DNA of 64,000 nucleotides. Source: Rhizobium sp. S152. GTDB taxonomy: Bacteria; Pseudomonadota; Alphaproteobacteria; Rhizobiales; Rhizobiaceae. Below, piece after piece: positions 43,923 through 53,639 of the stretch. The stretch covers positions 186,001 to 250,000 of the forward strand of contig NZ_JAUDRZ010000009.1 in the NCBI RefSeq assembly GCF_030380735.1. Direction: 5' to 3'. The notes beneath the pieces were generated by a model. That model ran no database searches, was not told the DNA's origin, and saw only the letters and a list, made by a program, of their open reading frames with translations. Numbering within the stretch: position 1 is the first letter of the stretch; every line of letters starts with the position of its first letter. The position numbers and the translations under genes were made by a program.

Positions 43923-45152
43923 ATGCGTATCCTGATGGCCTGCGCGGCCTTTCCGCCCTTTATCGACGGCGGCGGCCCGATTTCGGCGATGATGGTCGCC
44001 AAGCTCCTCATCGCGGCTGGCCACGACCTCGAAGTCGTCAACGTCTCCGGCGAGGACAGGCGCGAGATCTATGATGGCGTGCCCGTGCACCGCCTGAAGA
44101 CGCTGAATATCGACTGGAACTACCGCCTGCCGCGGCCGGGCTGGAAGAAGCTGATCTGGCACTCGCTGGAGAATTTCAATCCGCGCGCCTATCTCGTCAT
44201 GCGCCGCGAAATCCGCCGCTTCAAGCCGGATATCGTGCTGACCGACAGCATCGAAAACATCAACGTCGCGACCTGGGCGGCCGCCAAGCGCTCAGGCGTG
44301 CCGGTCTGTCACATCCTGCGCAGCGCGTTCCTCTTGTGCTGGAAGGCCAGCATGCGGCGCGGCGACGACAATTGCGTGCGCGCCTGTTCCTCCTGCCAGG
44401 TCTCCTCCTACGGCAAGAAATTCTTCTCGCGCTATGTCGATGCCGTGATCGGCGAGACCGATTTCATCATCGGCCGCCACACGGAACACGACTACTTCCC
44501 GAACGCCAGTACCCACCGCGTGCCCGGCGCCGTTCCACCGATTGCCGTGAGAGAACCGCGCAAGCCGCCGGAAGGGCCGATGCGCTTCGGCTTCATCGGC
44601 GTGCATGATCCGGTCAAGGGCCTCGACACGCTCGCCCGCGCCGCCCACCGGCTGGTGAACGACCAGAACGTCCGCTTCGTCATCGCCGGCAGTGCCAAGA
44701 GCGATTATTCGAAGTCGCTGCCGCAGAAATTTCCGGGCGAAAACACCAAGTTCCTCGGCTGGACCAAGCCGGACGATTTCTTCCCGCAGATCGATGTCCT
44801 GGTCGTTCCCTCGCTCTTCCGCGAGCCCTTCGGCCGCGTGGTGATCGAGGCCTTCGCGCAAGGCGTCCCCGTCATCGGCGCCCGCTCCGGCGGCATTCCT
44901 GAATCGATCGATCCCGGAAAGGACGGCTATCTCTTCGATCCCGGTGACGACAAGGCGCTGGCGGCCGAGATAGCATCGGTGGCCGCGAAGCCGGCGGCCG
45001 TCCCGGCGCTGTCACGTGCGGCCCTCGAGGCGGCGCGGCGCTACGAGCCGCAAAAGATCGCTGCTCTCTTCGACGCCGTCTTCGCCAAGCTGCGCCCGGA
45101 TCTTGCCAAGCCTGCGCAGGACGAGGCCGAACCCCGCCAGGCACGCGGCTGA
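43923..45152 (+). CDS. GT4-family glycosyltransferase
   Basis: 409 residues, GT-B fold. An N-terminal acceptor domain starts RILMACAAFPPFIDGGGP, and the nucleotide-sugar site is in FREPFGRVVIEAFAQGVPVIGARSGGIPE. An unusual cysteine-containing loop (NCVRACSSCQVSSYGKK) lies around residues 151-167. It probably builds a surface polysaccharide. GGGAG precedes the ATG at 43923. Confidence 0.9.
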   Translation: MRILMACAAFPPFIDGGGPISAMMVAKLLIAAGHDLEVVNVSGEDRREIYDGVPVHRLKTLNIDWNYRLPRPGWKKLIWHSLENFNPRAYLVMRREIRRFKPDIVLTDSIENINVATWAAAKRSGVPVCHILRSAFLLCWKASMRRGDDNCVRACSSCQVSSYGKKFFSRYVDAVIGETDFIIGRHTEHDYFPNASTHRVPGAVPPIAVREPRKPPEGPMRFGFIGVHDPVKGLDTLARAAHRLVNDQNVRFVIAGSAKSDYSKSLPQKFPGENTKFLGWTKPDDFFPQIDVLVVPSLFREPFGRVVIEAFAQGVPVIGARSGGIPESIDPGKDGYLFDPGDDKALAAEIASVAAKPAAVPALSRAALEAARRYEPQKIAALFDAVFAKLRPDLAKPAQDEAEPRQARG

Positions 45153-45263
45153 CCACGAATTCGCGACGCGCAAGAAACGGGTTGAATTCGCCGCCAACAG
45201 GCACGATTTTCCGGTGAGGCCGATCATACGGCCGACAAGCTTCGATATCGGGAGGCGATAACA

Positions 45264-45824
45264 ATGGCCCAACAAGCACAGCATTACGCCATCTTCGAAA
45301 CCGCGGGCGGCTTCTGCGGCATCGCATGGAACGTCGTCGGCATCACCCGCTTCCAGCTGCCGACATCAAGCGCGAATGCAACCGAACGCCTCCTGCTCCG
45401 CCGCATCCCCGACGCCGAGCCGGCGGCCCCGACTCCTGACATCGCAACAGCCATCGCCGCCGTAAAACGCTATTTCGCCGGGGAGGCGATCGATTTCTCC
45501 GACCTCGCGCTGGATCTCGCCGGCCAGGACGATTTCTTCCGCGAAATCTACGCCGCAGCCCGCCAATTGCGCTGGGGCGAAACCACCACCTACGGCGCGC
45601 TCGCCAAACAACTCGGCCACGGCCCCGAAGCCGCCCGCGACGTCGGCCAGGCAATGGCAAAGAACCCGGTCGCCCTGATCATCCCCTGCCACCGCGTGCT
45701 CGCCGCCGGCAACAAGATCGGCGGCTTCTCGGCGCCGGGCGGGTCCGTGTCGAAGGCAAGGATGCTGGAACTGGAGGGCGTGAAGCTCGCGCCGCCGAAG
45801 CCGGTGCAGCAGTCGTTGTTTTGA
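45264..45824 (+). CDS. Methylated-DNA--protein-cysteine methyltransferase (Ogt type)
   Basis: 186 residues. The N-terminal half (about 1-80) is divergent; the C-terminal half has the conserved RWGETTTYGALAKQLG, the active PCHRV motif (Cys142) and GGFSAPGGSVSKARMLELEG. It repairs O6-alkylguanine by transferring the alkyl group to its own cysteine. GGGAGG precedes the ATG at 45264. Confidence 0.93.
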   Translation: MAQQAQHYAIFETAGGFCGIAWNVVGITRFQLPTSSANATERLLLRRIPDAEPAAPTPDIATAIAAVKRYFAGEAIDFSDLALDLAGQDDFFREIYAAARQLRWGETTTYGALAKQLGHGPEAARDVGQAMAKNPVALIIPCHRVLAAGNKIGGFSAPGGSVSKARMLELEGVKLAPPKPVQQSLF

Positions 45825-46008
45825 GGGTGGGGGCGGTCAGGAGTTCGGTTGGTCGCTCCGCCACCCAGTCAGTAGCTTCGACCTCGTCCCGAGTCTCCGA
45901 TCACGTCTTGGCTTGCTGGACGTGGCGGGACGCTGGCGGTGGCCCTCAACAGCCCTTGAGAATACACGCTGTCCCGGCTATATTACTGGAAATACCGGGA
46001 GGCCGCTC

Positions 46009-46308
46009 ATGAGCAGTTCGCAAAAACGCGCCATCCAGAACTATCGCTCGCGGCTCAGCGAGCGTGGCCTGTCACGCTTTGAGGTTCTTGGGCGCGATGA
46101 AGATCGGGATTTGATCCGTTCGCTTGCCCGTCGTCTTGCCGACAATACGCCGGAGGCATCGGAGTTGCGTGCAAGCGTCAGCCGATCCATATCAGGCGAA
46201 CCACCTGCAAGGGGCGGTATATCGGCCACCTTGAGGCGCTCTCCTTTGGTTGGTGCCGATCTCGACCTTGATCGTCCTCGCGATGAGGGACGAGAGGTCG
46301 ATATTTGA
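46009..46308 (+). CDS. Type II antitoxin (VapB-like)
   Basis: 99 residues, with an N-terminal segment NYRSRLSERGLSRFEVLGRDEDRDLIRSLARRLA probably forming the DNA-binding helices and a C-terminal part rich in charged residues. GGGAGG precedes the ATG at 46009. A short repeat CCCGG...CCGGG around 45973-45999 contains a TATATT that may be the promoter -10, a typical place for autorepression. It pairs with the VapC gene that overlaps it. Confidence 0.65.
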   Translation: MSSSQKRAIQNYRSRLSERGLSRFEVLGRDEDRDLIRSLARRLADNTPEASELRASVSRSISGEPPARGGISATLRRSPLVGADLDLDRPRDEGREVDI

Positions 46309-46736
46309 CCCGCTTCCTGCTCGACACCAACATCATCAGCAACATTACCAAGCCGGTGCCATCGCAGGCTCTGCTCGAGTGGATGTCGGAGCAGATGGAC
46401 GATGATCTCTTCATCGCATCGCTGACCATCGCCGAGATTCGCAAAGGCGTGCTGGAGAAGCCTGCAGGCAAGAAGCGCGATCAACTGGAGGCATGGTTTG
46501 CCGGACCGGAGGGACCGTCGTCGCTCTTTTCCGGTCGCGTTCTACCCTTCGATGAGGCTGCAGGCCTAGTTTGGGGGCGCCTGATGGCCGAGGGCAAGGC
46601 GAAGGGGCGTCCGCGCAGCGCTCTTGACATGATCGTCGCAGCCATTGCCGAGGCCAACGGCTGCATCGTCGTCACCGATAACGAGCGCGACTTCGAAGGG
46701 ATTGATTATATCAATCCGATACGCGGCGCGATCTGA
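46305..46736 (+). CDS. vapC: VapC-family PIN-domain toxin
   Basis: 143 residues. PIN-domain acidic residues Asp7 (FLLDTNI), Glu44 (TIAEIRKG), Asp108 (SALDMIVAA) and Asp125 (VVTDNERDF) are intact, so this is a Mg-dependent RNase candidate, typically cutting tRNA or rRNA. The start is TTG at 46305, sharing the TTGA overlap with the antitoxin stop, which couples its translation and keeps toxin low. Confidence 0.85.
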   Translation: MTRFLLDTNIISNITKPVPSQALLEWMSEQMDDDLFIASLTIAEIRKGVLEKPAGKKRDQLEAWFAGPEGPSSLFSGRVLPFDEAAGLVWGRLMAEGKAKGRPRSALDMIVAAIAEANGCIVVTDNERDFEGIDYINPIRGAI

Positions 46737-46748
46737 CCACCAACCAAC

Positions 46749-46783
46749 AAAAATGCCGCCAAGCGCGTCACGCCGGCGGCATT
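46749..46783 (-). terminator. Terminator of guaA
   Basis: On the minus strand, stem AATGCCGCC / GGCGGCATT and a following T-run, 33 bases beyond the guaA stop. It may also stop the convergent toxin transcript. Confidence 0.85.
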
Positions 46784-46815
46784 ACTATGCACAGGAGGCG
46801 ATTAGCCCCTTGCCA

Positions 46816-48378
46816 TCACTCCCACTCGATCGTGCCCGGCGGCTTGCTGGTCACGTCATACACCACGCGGTTGATTCCACGCACCTCGTTGATGATGCGG
46901 GTGGCGGCGCGGCCGAGGAATTCCATGTCGTAGTGGTAGAAATCCGCCGTCATGCCGTCGACCGAGGTCACGGCGCGCAGCGCGCAGACGAATTCGTAGG
47001 TGCGGCCATCGCCCATGACGCCTACCGTTTGAACGGGAAGCAGCACGGCGAAGGCCTGCCAGATCGCGTCGTAGAGACCGGCCTTGCGGATTTCGTCGAG
47101 ATAGATGGCGTCGGCTTCGCGCAGGATCTCCAGCTTTTCGCGGGTGATGCCACCCGGGCAGCGGATCGCGAGGCCGGGGCCGGGGAAGGGGTGGCGGCCG
47201 ATGAAGCTGTCGGGCAGGCCGAGCTCCTTGCCGAGCACGCGCACTTCGTCCTTGAAGAGTTCGCGCAGCGGCTCGACCAGCTGCATGTTCATGCGTTCAG
47301 GCAGGCCGCCGACATTGTGGTGCGACTTGATGGTGACCGAAGGGCCGCCGGTGAAGGAAACGCTTTCGATGACGTCGGGATAGAGCGTGCCCTGGCCGAG
47401 GAAGTCGGCGCCGCCGAGCTTCTTGGCCTCTTCCTCGAAGGTCTCGATGAACAGGCGGCCGATGATCTTGCGCTTGGTCTCCGGATCCGAGACGCCCTCA
47501 AGCTCGCCGATGAACTTGTCGGAGGCGTCGACGTGTATCAGGTGCAGATTGTAGTGTTCGCGGAACATGGCGACGACGTTTGCCGCCTCGTCCTTGCGCA
47601 TCAGGCCGTGGTCGACGAGCACGCAGGTGAGCTTGTCGCCGATCGCCTCGTGGATCAGCAAAGCCGCAACCGAGCTGTCGACGCCGCCCGATAGCGCGCA
47701 GAGCACGCGCTTGTCGCCGACCTGCTTGCGGATCTCTTCGACCGCCTTCTGGCGGTAGGCCGACATCGACCAGTCGCCCTTGATGCCGGCGATGTTGTGA
47801 ATGAAGTTGCCGATCAGCTTGGCGCCATCGGGGGTGTGCACGACCTCGGGGTGGAACTGCACGCCGTAATACTTGCGCTTTTCGTCGGCGATGAAGGCGT
47901 AGGGTGCGTTCGGCGAGGTCGCGACCACCTTGAAACCTTCAGGCAGGGCCGTGACGCGGTCGCCATGGCTCATCCACACCTGATGGCGCGATCCCTTCGA
48001 CCAGAGGCCTTCGAACAGTTCGCTGTCTTCGTCGACTTCGAGGAAGGCGCGGCCGAATTCGCGGTGATGGCCGCTCTCGACCTTGCCGCCGAGCTGCATG
48101 CACATCGTCTGCTGGCCGTAGCAGATGCCGAAAACGGGAAGGCCGCTGTCGAAGATGATCTGTGGCGCGCGGGGCGACCCCTCGTCGACCGTCGACGCCG
48201 GGCTGCCGGAGAGGATCACGGCTTTCGGCTGAAGGCGCTTGAAGCCTTCTTCGGCGGACTGGAAGGGAACGATCTCGCAGTAGACGCCCGCTTCGCGCAC
48301 GCGGCGCGCGATCAGCTGGGTTACCTGGCTGCCGAAATCGACGATGAGAACGCTGTCGGGATGTGCTGTCTGGGTCAT
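46816..48378 (-). CDS. guaA: GMP synthase (glutamine-hydrolysing)
   Basis: 520 residues. The GATase domain has the nucleophile loop [11 protein letters not shown] and the histidine-glutamate pair in [10 protein letters not shown]. The ATP pyrophosphatase motif is [11 protein letters not shown], and the C-terminal dimerisation domain is complete. It makes GMP from XMP. It stands alone with its own terminator. Confidence 0.99.
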   Translation of the reverse strand: MTQTAHPDSVLIVDFGSQVTQLIARRVREAGVYCEIVPFQSAEEGFKRLQPKAVILSGSPASTVDEGSPRAPQIIFDSGLPVFGICYGQQTMCMQLGGKVESGHHREFGRAFLEVDEDSELFEGLWSKGSRHQVWMSHGDRVTALPEGFKVVATSPNAPYAFIADEKRKYYGVQFHPEVVHTPDGAKLIGNFIHNIAGIKGDWSMSAYRQKAVEEIRKQVGDKRVLCALSGGVDSSVAALLIHEAIGDKLTCVLVDHGLMRKDEAANVVAMFREHYNLHLIHVDASDKFIGELEGVSDPETKRKIIGRLFIETFEEEAKKLGGADFLGQGTLYPDVIESVSFTGGPSVTIKSHHNVGGLPERMNMQLVEPLRELFKDEVRVLGKELGLPDSFIGRHPFPGPGLAIRCPGGITREKLEILREADAIYLDEIRKAGLYDAIWQAFAVLLPVQTVGVMGDGRTYEFVCALRAVTSVDGMTADFYHYDMEFLGRAATRIINEVRGINRVVYDVTSKPPGTIEWE

Positions 48379-48500
48379 GGCGAGCCTTTAATGAAAAGCA
48401 CCCGGTCTTGCAATGCGGGAAATCCGCCGCCGCGGGATTTTATTGTGCCGATTGTCCGGTTCTTCAGGGGCTGGAGCTGGTTCAAGGGCATGGAAAGAGC

Positions 48501-49139
48501 CTAGAACCAGAATACCCCATCTTCTAGCGCCGTGAACAGGCTGTCTGTGGCATCCGACAGCTTACGGTCGATCACGTGCAGATATTCGGTCCAGCCGGAG
48601 ATGTGCTGCAGCTCCTCGGCGCCGTCCGATATCCCGCGCAGGCCGATCAAGGGCAGATTGTAGGCCTGGCAGGAGCGCATGATGGCGAAGGTCTCCATGT
48701 CGACCATGTCGGCATCGATCCCCGAATAGGCGGCGCCCGAGACGATGTTTGCGCCGGTGGAAAGGCTGGCTTCGGCAACACCGGGGATGCGCAGAGGCAG
48801 GTCGATCACCGCAGGCAGGTCGAGAAACGGCGTACGCCCCTTTTCAAAACCGAGCGGCGAGGCATCCATGTCGCGGTAGGAAACGGAGGTAACTTGATAG
48901 ACCTCGGTCTGCTCGAGTTTGGCCGAGCCGGCGGAACCAAGCGACACCACGAGCTGTGGCAGTTCCCCTTGATGCTCGAGCGCGGCAAGCGTCCGCGTCA
49001 GCACCACGGCGGCCTCGACCGGGCCAACGCCGGTCATCAGTGGCTCGAAGCGAGAGCGCAGGAATGGGCCATATTCGGCCTCGGCCGCCATGACGAACAG
49101 GATGGATTTTCCCGCGACCGATTTCAGCTCGAACGTCAT
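48501..49139 (-). CDS. MTA/SAH nucleosidase-like phosphorylase-family protein
   Basis: 212 residues. FVMAAEAEYGPFL, TGVGPVEAAVVL, LVVSLGSAGS and the MVDMETFAIMRSC and RGISDGAEE motifs of the family are visible, placing it among 5'-methylthioadenosine/S-adenosylhomocysteine nucleosidases. It would recycle MTA and SAH. It is translated after the hotdog thioesterase with a 4-base overlap. Confidence 0.85.
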   Translation of the reverse strand: MTFELKSVAGKSILFVMAAEAEYGPFLRSRFEPLMTGVGPVEAAVVLTRTLAALEHQGELPQLVVSLGSAGSAKLEQTEVYQVTSVSYRDMDASPLGFEKGRTPFLDLPAVIDLPLRIPGVAEASLSTGANIVSGAAYSGIDADMVDMETFAIMRSCQAYNLPLIGLRGISDGAEELQHISGWTEYLHVIDRKLSDATDSLFTALEDGVFWF

Positions 49140-49585
49140 CCGCTGATGCCCTCCCTGCCGCGAACGATCATCATGGTGCTGGTCATCGAGGCGATCAGCT
49201 TCGCCGGGCCGTCGCTGACAGCGTAGCCGCGCCCGTCGGCGACGATGATGTTGGAGCCCGGCTTGGTGATCTCGCCGCGAAACAGGAAGCGTTCGCCGCG
49301 ACCGGGCGACATCAGGTTGACCTTGAATTCGATGGTGAGGATCGATGCGTCCGGGTCGATGACGCTATAGGCGGCAAAGCCGCAGGCGCTGTCGAGTGCA
49401 GCCGAGATGATCCCGGCATGCAGGATGCCGTGCTGCTGGGTGAGCTTCACGTCGAACGGCAGCTCGATCTCGACGATCGCCCGTTCCACCCGCGTCAGCT
49501 CCGCGCCGATCGTGTGCAGCGCCGCCTGTCGGGCGAAATTTTGGCGGATTCGCTCGCGGAAGTCGCCGTTATCCTCGTTGGTCAT
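49136..49585 (-). CDS. Hotdog-fold thioesterase (PaaI type)
   Basis: 149 residues. The PaaI/YigI-like hotdog core contains QQHGILHAGIISAALDSACGFAAY and ILTIEFKVNLMSPGRGERF. Such enzymes hydrolyse acyl-CoA or aryl-CoA thioesters. Its stop overlaps the nucleosidase start, so it leads that operon. The start at 49585 has only a weak ribosome site. Confidence 0.88.
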   Translation of the reverse strand: MTNEDNGDFRERIRQNFARQAALHTIGAELTRVERAIVEIELPFDVKLTQQHGILHAGIISAALDSACGFAAYSVIDPDASILTIEFKVNLMSPGRGERFLFRGEITKPGSNIIVADGRGYAVSDGPAKLIASMTSTMMIVRGREGISG

Positions 49586-49807
49586 CTGCTCTTGCCCCCT
49601 TGCGCGGGCGAAAGTGCCATGCTGCGCCGCATCGCACAAGCGCCACCAATGCCTGATCGGTTCGCTTTTCGCCGCAACGCGTGGCCTAAATCGGGTCGTA
49701 AAGATTGGATTCAGTCTTTCTTGGTAATTTTCCATTAGCATTTCCAGTTCGTGGTCCCGCGCCGGCATGCGTATCGCCGTCGCCAGTTGTTTTGCGTGCG
49801 AGTTCCT

Positions 49808-50863
49808 ATGCGTATACCGGTCGTGCCAGCACTTCTTATCGCTTTCCTGACCTTGTCGGGCTGCACCTCCAGTTCCGGTCCGGCGAGCATTCTTGCAAGC
49901 GTTCCCTCGCGTGAGACGACAAGCTCCGTCGTCCGCCCGAGCGCCCCGGTTCCGGCAGCCGATGTCGGCGAGGTCGCCGCCCGCGCGCCGGTCAACCAGC
50001 CCGCACCGCCGCAGGAAGAGCTGGCATGGGCGGGGCCGATCCCCGAGCCGCAGGGCTTCCTGCCGGAAACCAGGACCGTCGCCATGCCGATGCCGTCCGA
50101 TCGTCCCGTGACCGCCATGCTGGCGCCGGATGATCCGGTCATCGCGCCGGCGCCGCGCGGACGCACCCGCTCGCTGGTCTACAGCCACCGTTTCCGCGAC
50201 GCCAAGCCCATCAATTTCGGTCGTTCCTCGCCGCGCAAGCTCGCCGTTCACGGCGTCGATGTCTCGCGCTGGCAGGGTGATATCGACTGGCAGAAGCTGC
50301 GCACTCAGGGCGCCAACTTCGTCTATATCAAGTCGACGGATGGCGGCGATCATCTCGATCCGATGTTCAAGACCAACTGGCGCAAGGCCCGCGAAGCCGG
50401 CCTGAAGCACGGCGCCTATCATTTCTTCTACTGGTGCCGCACCGCTCGCGAGCAGGCCGATTGGTTCATCCGCAACGTGCCGCGCGAAGCCGGCGCCCTG
50501 CCGCCGGTCATCGATGTCGAGTGGAACGGCGAATCCAGCTGCAAGCGCCGTCCGTCGCGCGAGGATGTGCTGGAAAAGATGCAGGTCTTCATGGACAAGC
50601 TGGAACGTCACTACGGCCAGCGCCCGATCATCTACACCGCTCCGGATTTCTACCGCGACAATCTCAGAGGCGCATTCCCGGATTATCCCTTCTGGCTGCG
50701 CTCGGTGGCGGCGCACCCCTCGCAGGTCTATCCGGGCCGCAAGTGGGTGTTCTGGCAGTATTCCGGCTCCGGCATCTCGCACGGCGTCGAGGGCCGCATC
50801 GATCTCAACGTCTTCCATGGCAGCGAAGAGGACTGGCACGACTGGGTGGCGTCGCGCAGCTGA
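49808..50863 (+). CDS. GH25 lysozyme-like lipoprotein
   Basis: 351 residues. The signal sequence ends in the lipobox LSGC (Cys19), followed by a Pro/Ser-rich linker of about 120 residues and a GH25 barrel (GVDVSRWQGDIDWQKL ... PPVIDVEWNGESS ... WVFWQYSGSGISHGVEGRIDLNVFHG). GH25 enzymes cut peptidoglycan; the DVE acidic pair is present. The ATG at 49808 gives the clean lipoprotein signal; a GTG at 49751 would only lengthen it. Confidence 0.88.
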   Translation: MRIPVVPALLIAFLTLSGCTSSSGPASILASVPSRETTSSVVRPSAPVPAADVGEVAARAPVNQPAPPQEELAWAGPIPEPQGFLPETRTVAMPMPSDRPVTAMLAPDDPVIAPAPRGRTRSLVYSHRFRDAKPINFGRSSPRKLAVHGVDVSRWQGDIDWQKLRTQGANFVYIKSTDGGDHLDPMFKTNWRKAREAGLKHGAYHFFYWCRTAREQADWFIRNVPREAGALPPVIDVEWNGESSCKRRPSREDVLEKMQVFMDKLERHYGQRPIIYTAPDFYRDNLRGAFPDYPFWLRSVAAHPSQVYPGRKWVFWQYSGSGISHGVEGRIDLNVFHGSEEDWHDWVASRS

Positions 50864-50883
50864 CGGACGCCTGAAAAGCAATC

Positions 50884-51336
50884 TCAGTTGAGATAGACGA
50901 TGGAGGCGTTGAGCGTGGTGGCGAAGATCACCCAGGCGGCATAGGGCAGGAACAGCAGCGCCGCGATCCGGTCAGCCTGCCAGCGATTGCCGATGAAGGC
51001 GAGGATGAGCAGGAGCAGGATGAGGATGATGGCGAGCGCCACGGCCGGCGCCTGCAGGCCGAAGAAGAACGGCGACCAGAGGAAGTTCAGCACCATCTGC
51101 CCCGCCCAGATCAGCATGCCCACGGATAGATGCCCGCGCATCCATGTCCGCGCGCCGGCAATCCCGATCAGCACGTAGAGGATCGACCACGCCGGTCCGA
51201 AAACCCAGTTGGGCGGGTTGAACGGCGGCTTGGCGAGCGATTGGTACCATTCGCCGGGAAGATTGTTGAAACCGATGGCGAGCCCGCCACCGAGCGCGAT
51301 CGCAATGAAGATGATGTAGGTGAGGGCTTTGCTCAT
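50884..51336 (-). CDS. tspO: TspO/MBR-family membrane protein
   Basis: 150 residues with five hydrophobic helices. The family signatures KPPFNPPNWVFGPAWSILYVLIG, a WxGQMVLNFLWSPFFF helix and PYAAWVIFATTLN are present. TspO binds porphyrins and sterols and influences oxidative stress responses. It converges with the GH25 gene. Confidence 0.93.
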   Translation of the reverse strand: MSKALTYIIFIAIALGGGLAIGFNNLPGEWYQSLAKPPFNPPNWVFGPAWSILYVLIGIAGARTWMRGHLSVGMLIWAGQMVLNFLWSPFFFGLQAPAVALAIILILLLLILAFIGNRWQADRIAALLFLPYAAWVIFATTLNASIVYLN

Positions 51337-51471
51337 GCGACGGAGATAGGGCGTTCGCGCTGCGTCGCCAGATCAATATTGCATGCGATTCAACCGATCG
51401 TGCGACGATTGCGATTGCCCGTTCCGGCGTTCGGCCTATGCTCGCCGGAGCAGGCATCGGAATACACGCCA

Positions 51472-52551
51472 ATGGCAACCATCGCACAATCCTCGCAAGC
51501 CTATGAAGCCTGGCTCCGCGGCCAGCTCGGGGCCGATTTCGTCGAAAACGATCTTCTGCGCAAGCACATGAAGATGCGCGCGAGCAGCTTCGCCTTTCTG
51601 CGCGCCACCTACTGGCGCTTCGCCGAGACCATCTTCGATATCTGCCCGGATTTTGCGTCAGCACCGGAGGTGCTCGCGATCGGCGATACGCATCTGGAAA
51701 ACTTCGGCACCTGGCGCGACGTCGAGGGACGCCTGGTCTGGGGCGCGAACGATTTCGACGATGCCGCCGTCATGCCCTATGCGCTCGATCTCATCCGCCT
51801 CACCGCCAGCGCGCTTCTGGCGGTCTCCGAGCGCGGCCCGTCTTCCGAGACCATCATCGCCGCCGCTATACTGTCGGGCTATCTGCGAGGCATCCAGGCG
51901 CCGATGCCCATCATTCTCGAGCGGGATCACAAATGGCTGCGCAAGGCGCTGGTGCTGCCGGATAGCGAGCGCCGCGCCTTCTGGGAAAAGTTCGCTTCCC
52001 TGCCGGCTGGCGACAAGGCAGTGCCATCGGCCTATGCCGAGGCGCTGGAGGCATCGCTACCGCCGAACCACGCCGCCTACGTGCCGAAGCCGCGCACGGC
52101 TGGTACCGGCAGCTTAGGGCGCCCGCGTTTCATAGCCTATACGGATTGGCAGGGCGGACCGGTGCTCAGGGAAGCCAAGGCCATGCTGCAATCGGCCTGG
52201 TCGCTTCGCCATGCGCCCGAGGATCGCGCCATCCACGCGGTCGAGATCGCGGCCAGCCGCATGCTGTCTCCCGATCCGCATTACCGGCTGATCGGCTCCG
52301 TGCTCGTGCGACGGCTGTCGCCGAGCAGCATCAAGATCGAGATCGACCGCAATCCCGATCTGCTGCTGTCGTCGGACATGCTTGACCTGATGGGTTTCGA
52401 GATCGCCAATTGCCACGCCGGCGACACGGCAGCGGCCGGCTCTATCCTGCGTGACCTGAAGTCGCGCAAGCCAAACTGGCTGTCGGAGGCCGCAAGATCG
52501 GTCGCCGCCCAGATCGGCGCGGAACAGAAGGCGTGGTCACACGCGTCGTGA
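51472..52551 (+). CDS. DUF2252-family protein
   Basis: 359 residues. The conserved core AIGDTHLENFGTW, VWGANDFDDAAVMPYALDLIRLTAS and the downstream LVRRLSPSS region match DUF2252, which has a kinase-like fold. Its role is not known. Its end overlaps the convergent DUF1513 gene by 15 bases. Confidence 0.85.
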   Translation: MATIAQSSQAYEAWLRGQLGADFVENDLLRKHMKMRASSFAFLRATYWRFAETIFDICPDFASAPEVLAIGDTHLENFGTWRDVEGRLVWGANDFDDAAVMPYALDLIRLTASALLAVSERGPSSETIIAAAILSGYLRGIQAPMPIILERDHKWLRKALVLPDSERRAFWEKFASLPAGDKAVPSAYAEALEASLPPNHAAYVPKPRTAGTGSLGRPRFIAYTDWQGGPVLREAKAMLQSAWSLRHAPEDRAIHAVEIAASRMLSPDPHYRLIGSVLVRRLSPSSIKIEIDRNPDLLLSSDMLDLMGFEIANCHAGDTAAAGSILRDLKSRKPNWLSEAARSVAAQIGAEQKAWSHAS

Positions 52552-53634
52552 GGGCGCGATCCTGACGATGTGCTGGTCCCAGGCGACATCGCTGCGGGTG
52601 CCGACGAAGTCGCCCTCGTAGGAGGAAACGGCGAACCCGCTTTTGGCCGGCGCGATGCCGGCGGCTTCTGCCACCACGTCCTCGCGAAGAACGCGTCCGG
52701 TCGCGATATCGATCGTCACCGACGTCCCGCCCTTGGGCGAGGTAACGCCGACAAGCCTGTCCTTGCGGTTCACCGCGATGGCGCCGACATAGTTGGCGAG
52801 CCGGCGCGTGGTCTCGTCCGGCAGGTCGACGAAGCGCAGGTCTTCCCCCTTGGCGAAGGAGCCGACCAGCGGCGGCAGGTCGTTGCGGTGTCCTTCGTAC
52901 TGGCAGGCAAACCAGATGCGGCCGTTGTCGTCGATGTCGACATGGCGGGTGGAGACCTGGTCCCATTGCGGCGGCAGCGCATGCTTCTCGATCAGCGCAC
53001 CGCTTTTTGCGTCGATCAGCGTCAGCGACGGCTGCATGCTGTCGAGGTTGAGTTTGGTGCGGCCGAAATCGGGATGCGTCTCGATGCCGCCATTGGCGAC
53101 GATGAGCATCCGGCCGTCGTCGGAGACGGTCATGTCGTGCGGCCCGACGCCATAGGTCTCGTATTCGCCGATCCGGGCAAAGCGATTACTGCTGTCGTAG
53201 AGCCCGATCATGCCGCGATTGGCGTCGAAATCGTTCTCGCTGGCGTAAAGGATACGGCCGTCGGGCGAAAACGCGCCGTGGCCATAGAAGTGGCGGTTGT
53301 CTGCCGCGGCGATCACGATCGGTTCGGCCCTGCCGGCAACATCGAAGATCATCGCATAGGTGCCGGGCCGGCGGGCAAAGGCGACGGCGCGTGATGTCGC
53401 CGGGCTGAAGGCCATGCCGTGCGCCCGCGCCGGCAGCGCCACCCGGTCGATGATCTCGCCGCGCTCGCTCACCGTCGCCACGGCAAAGCTGCCGTTGGCG
53501 GTTCTGAGACCGGAGGCATAGACGGCGTCCGCCCGCTCCAGCGCCATCAGCGCGCGCGGCGTCAGCGACGCCAGGAAACCGATGCCGGCCGCCTTGACGA
53601 AGCTGCGTCTGTCGATTGCCGCCGTGCGCCACAT
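52537..53634 (-). CDS. DUF1513-family periplasmic protein
   Basis: 365 residues. A Tat-like signal (DRRSFVKAAGIGFLASL) is followed by a beta-propeller-like series including ARAHGMAFSP, HFYGHGAFSPDGRILYASEND, GVGPHDMTVSDDGRML and GIETHPDFGRTKLN. It is the last gene of the iron-type operon and is usually found with imelysin proteins. Its function is unknown. Confidence 0.88.
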   Translation of the reverse strand: MWRTAAIDRRSFVKAAGIGFLASLTPRALMALERADAVYASGLRTANGSFAVATVSERGEIIDRVALPARAHGMAFSPATSRAVAFARRPGTYAMIFDVAGRAEPIVIAAADNRHFYGHGAFSPDGRILYASENDFDANRGMIGLYDSSNRFARIGEYETYGVGPHDMTVSDDGRMLIVANGGIETHPDFGRTKLNLDSMQPSLTLIDAKSGALIEKHALPPQWDQVSTRHVDIDDNGRIWFACQYEGHRNDLPPLVGSFAKGEDLRFVDLPDETTRRLANYVGAIAVNRKDRLVGVTSPKGGTSVTIDIATGRVLREDVVAEAAGIAPAKSGFAVSSYEGDFVGTRSDVAWDQHIVRIAPSRRV

Positions 53635-53639
53635 AGGCC

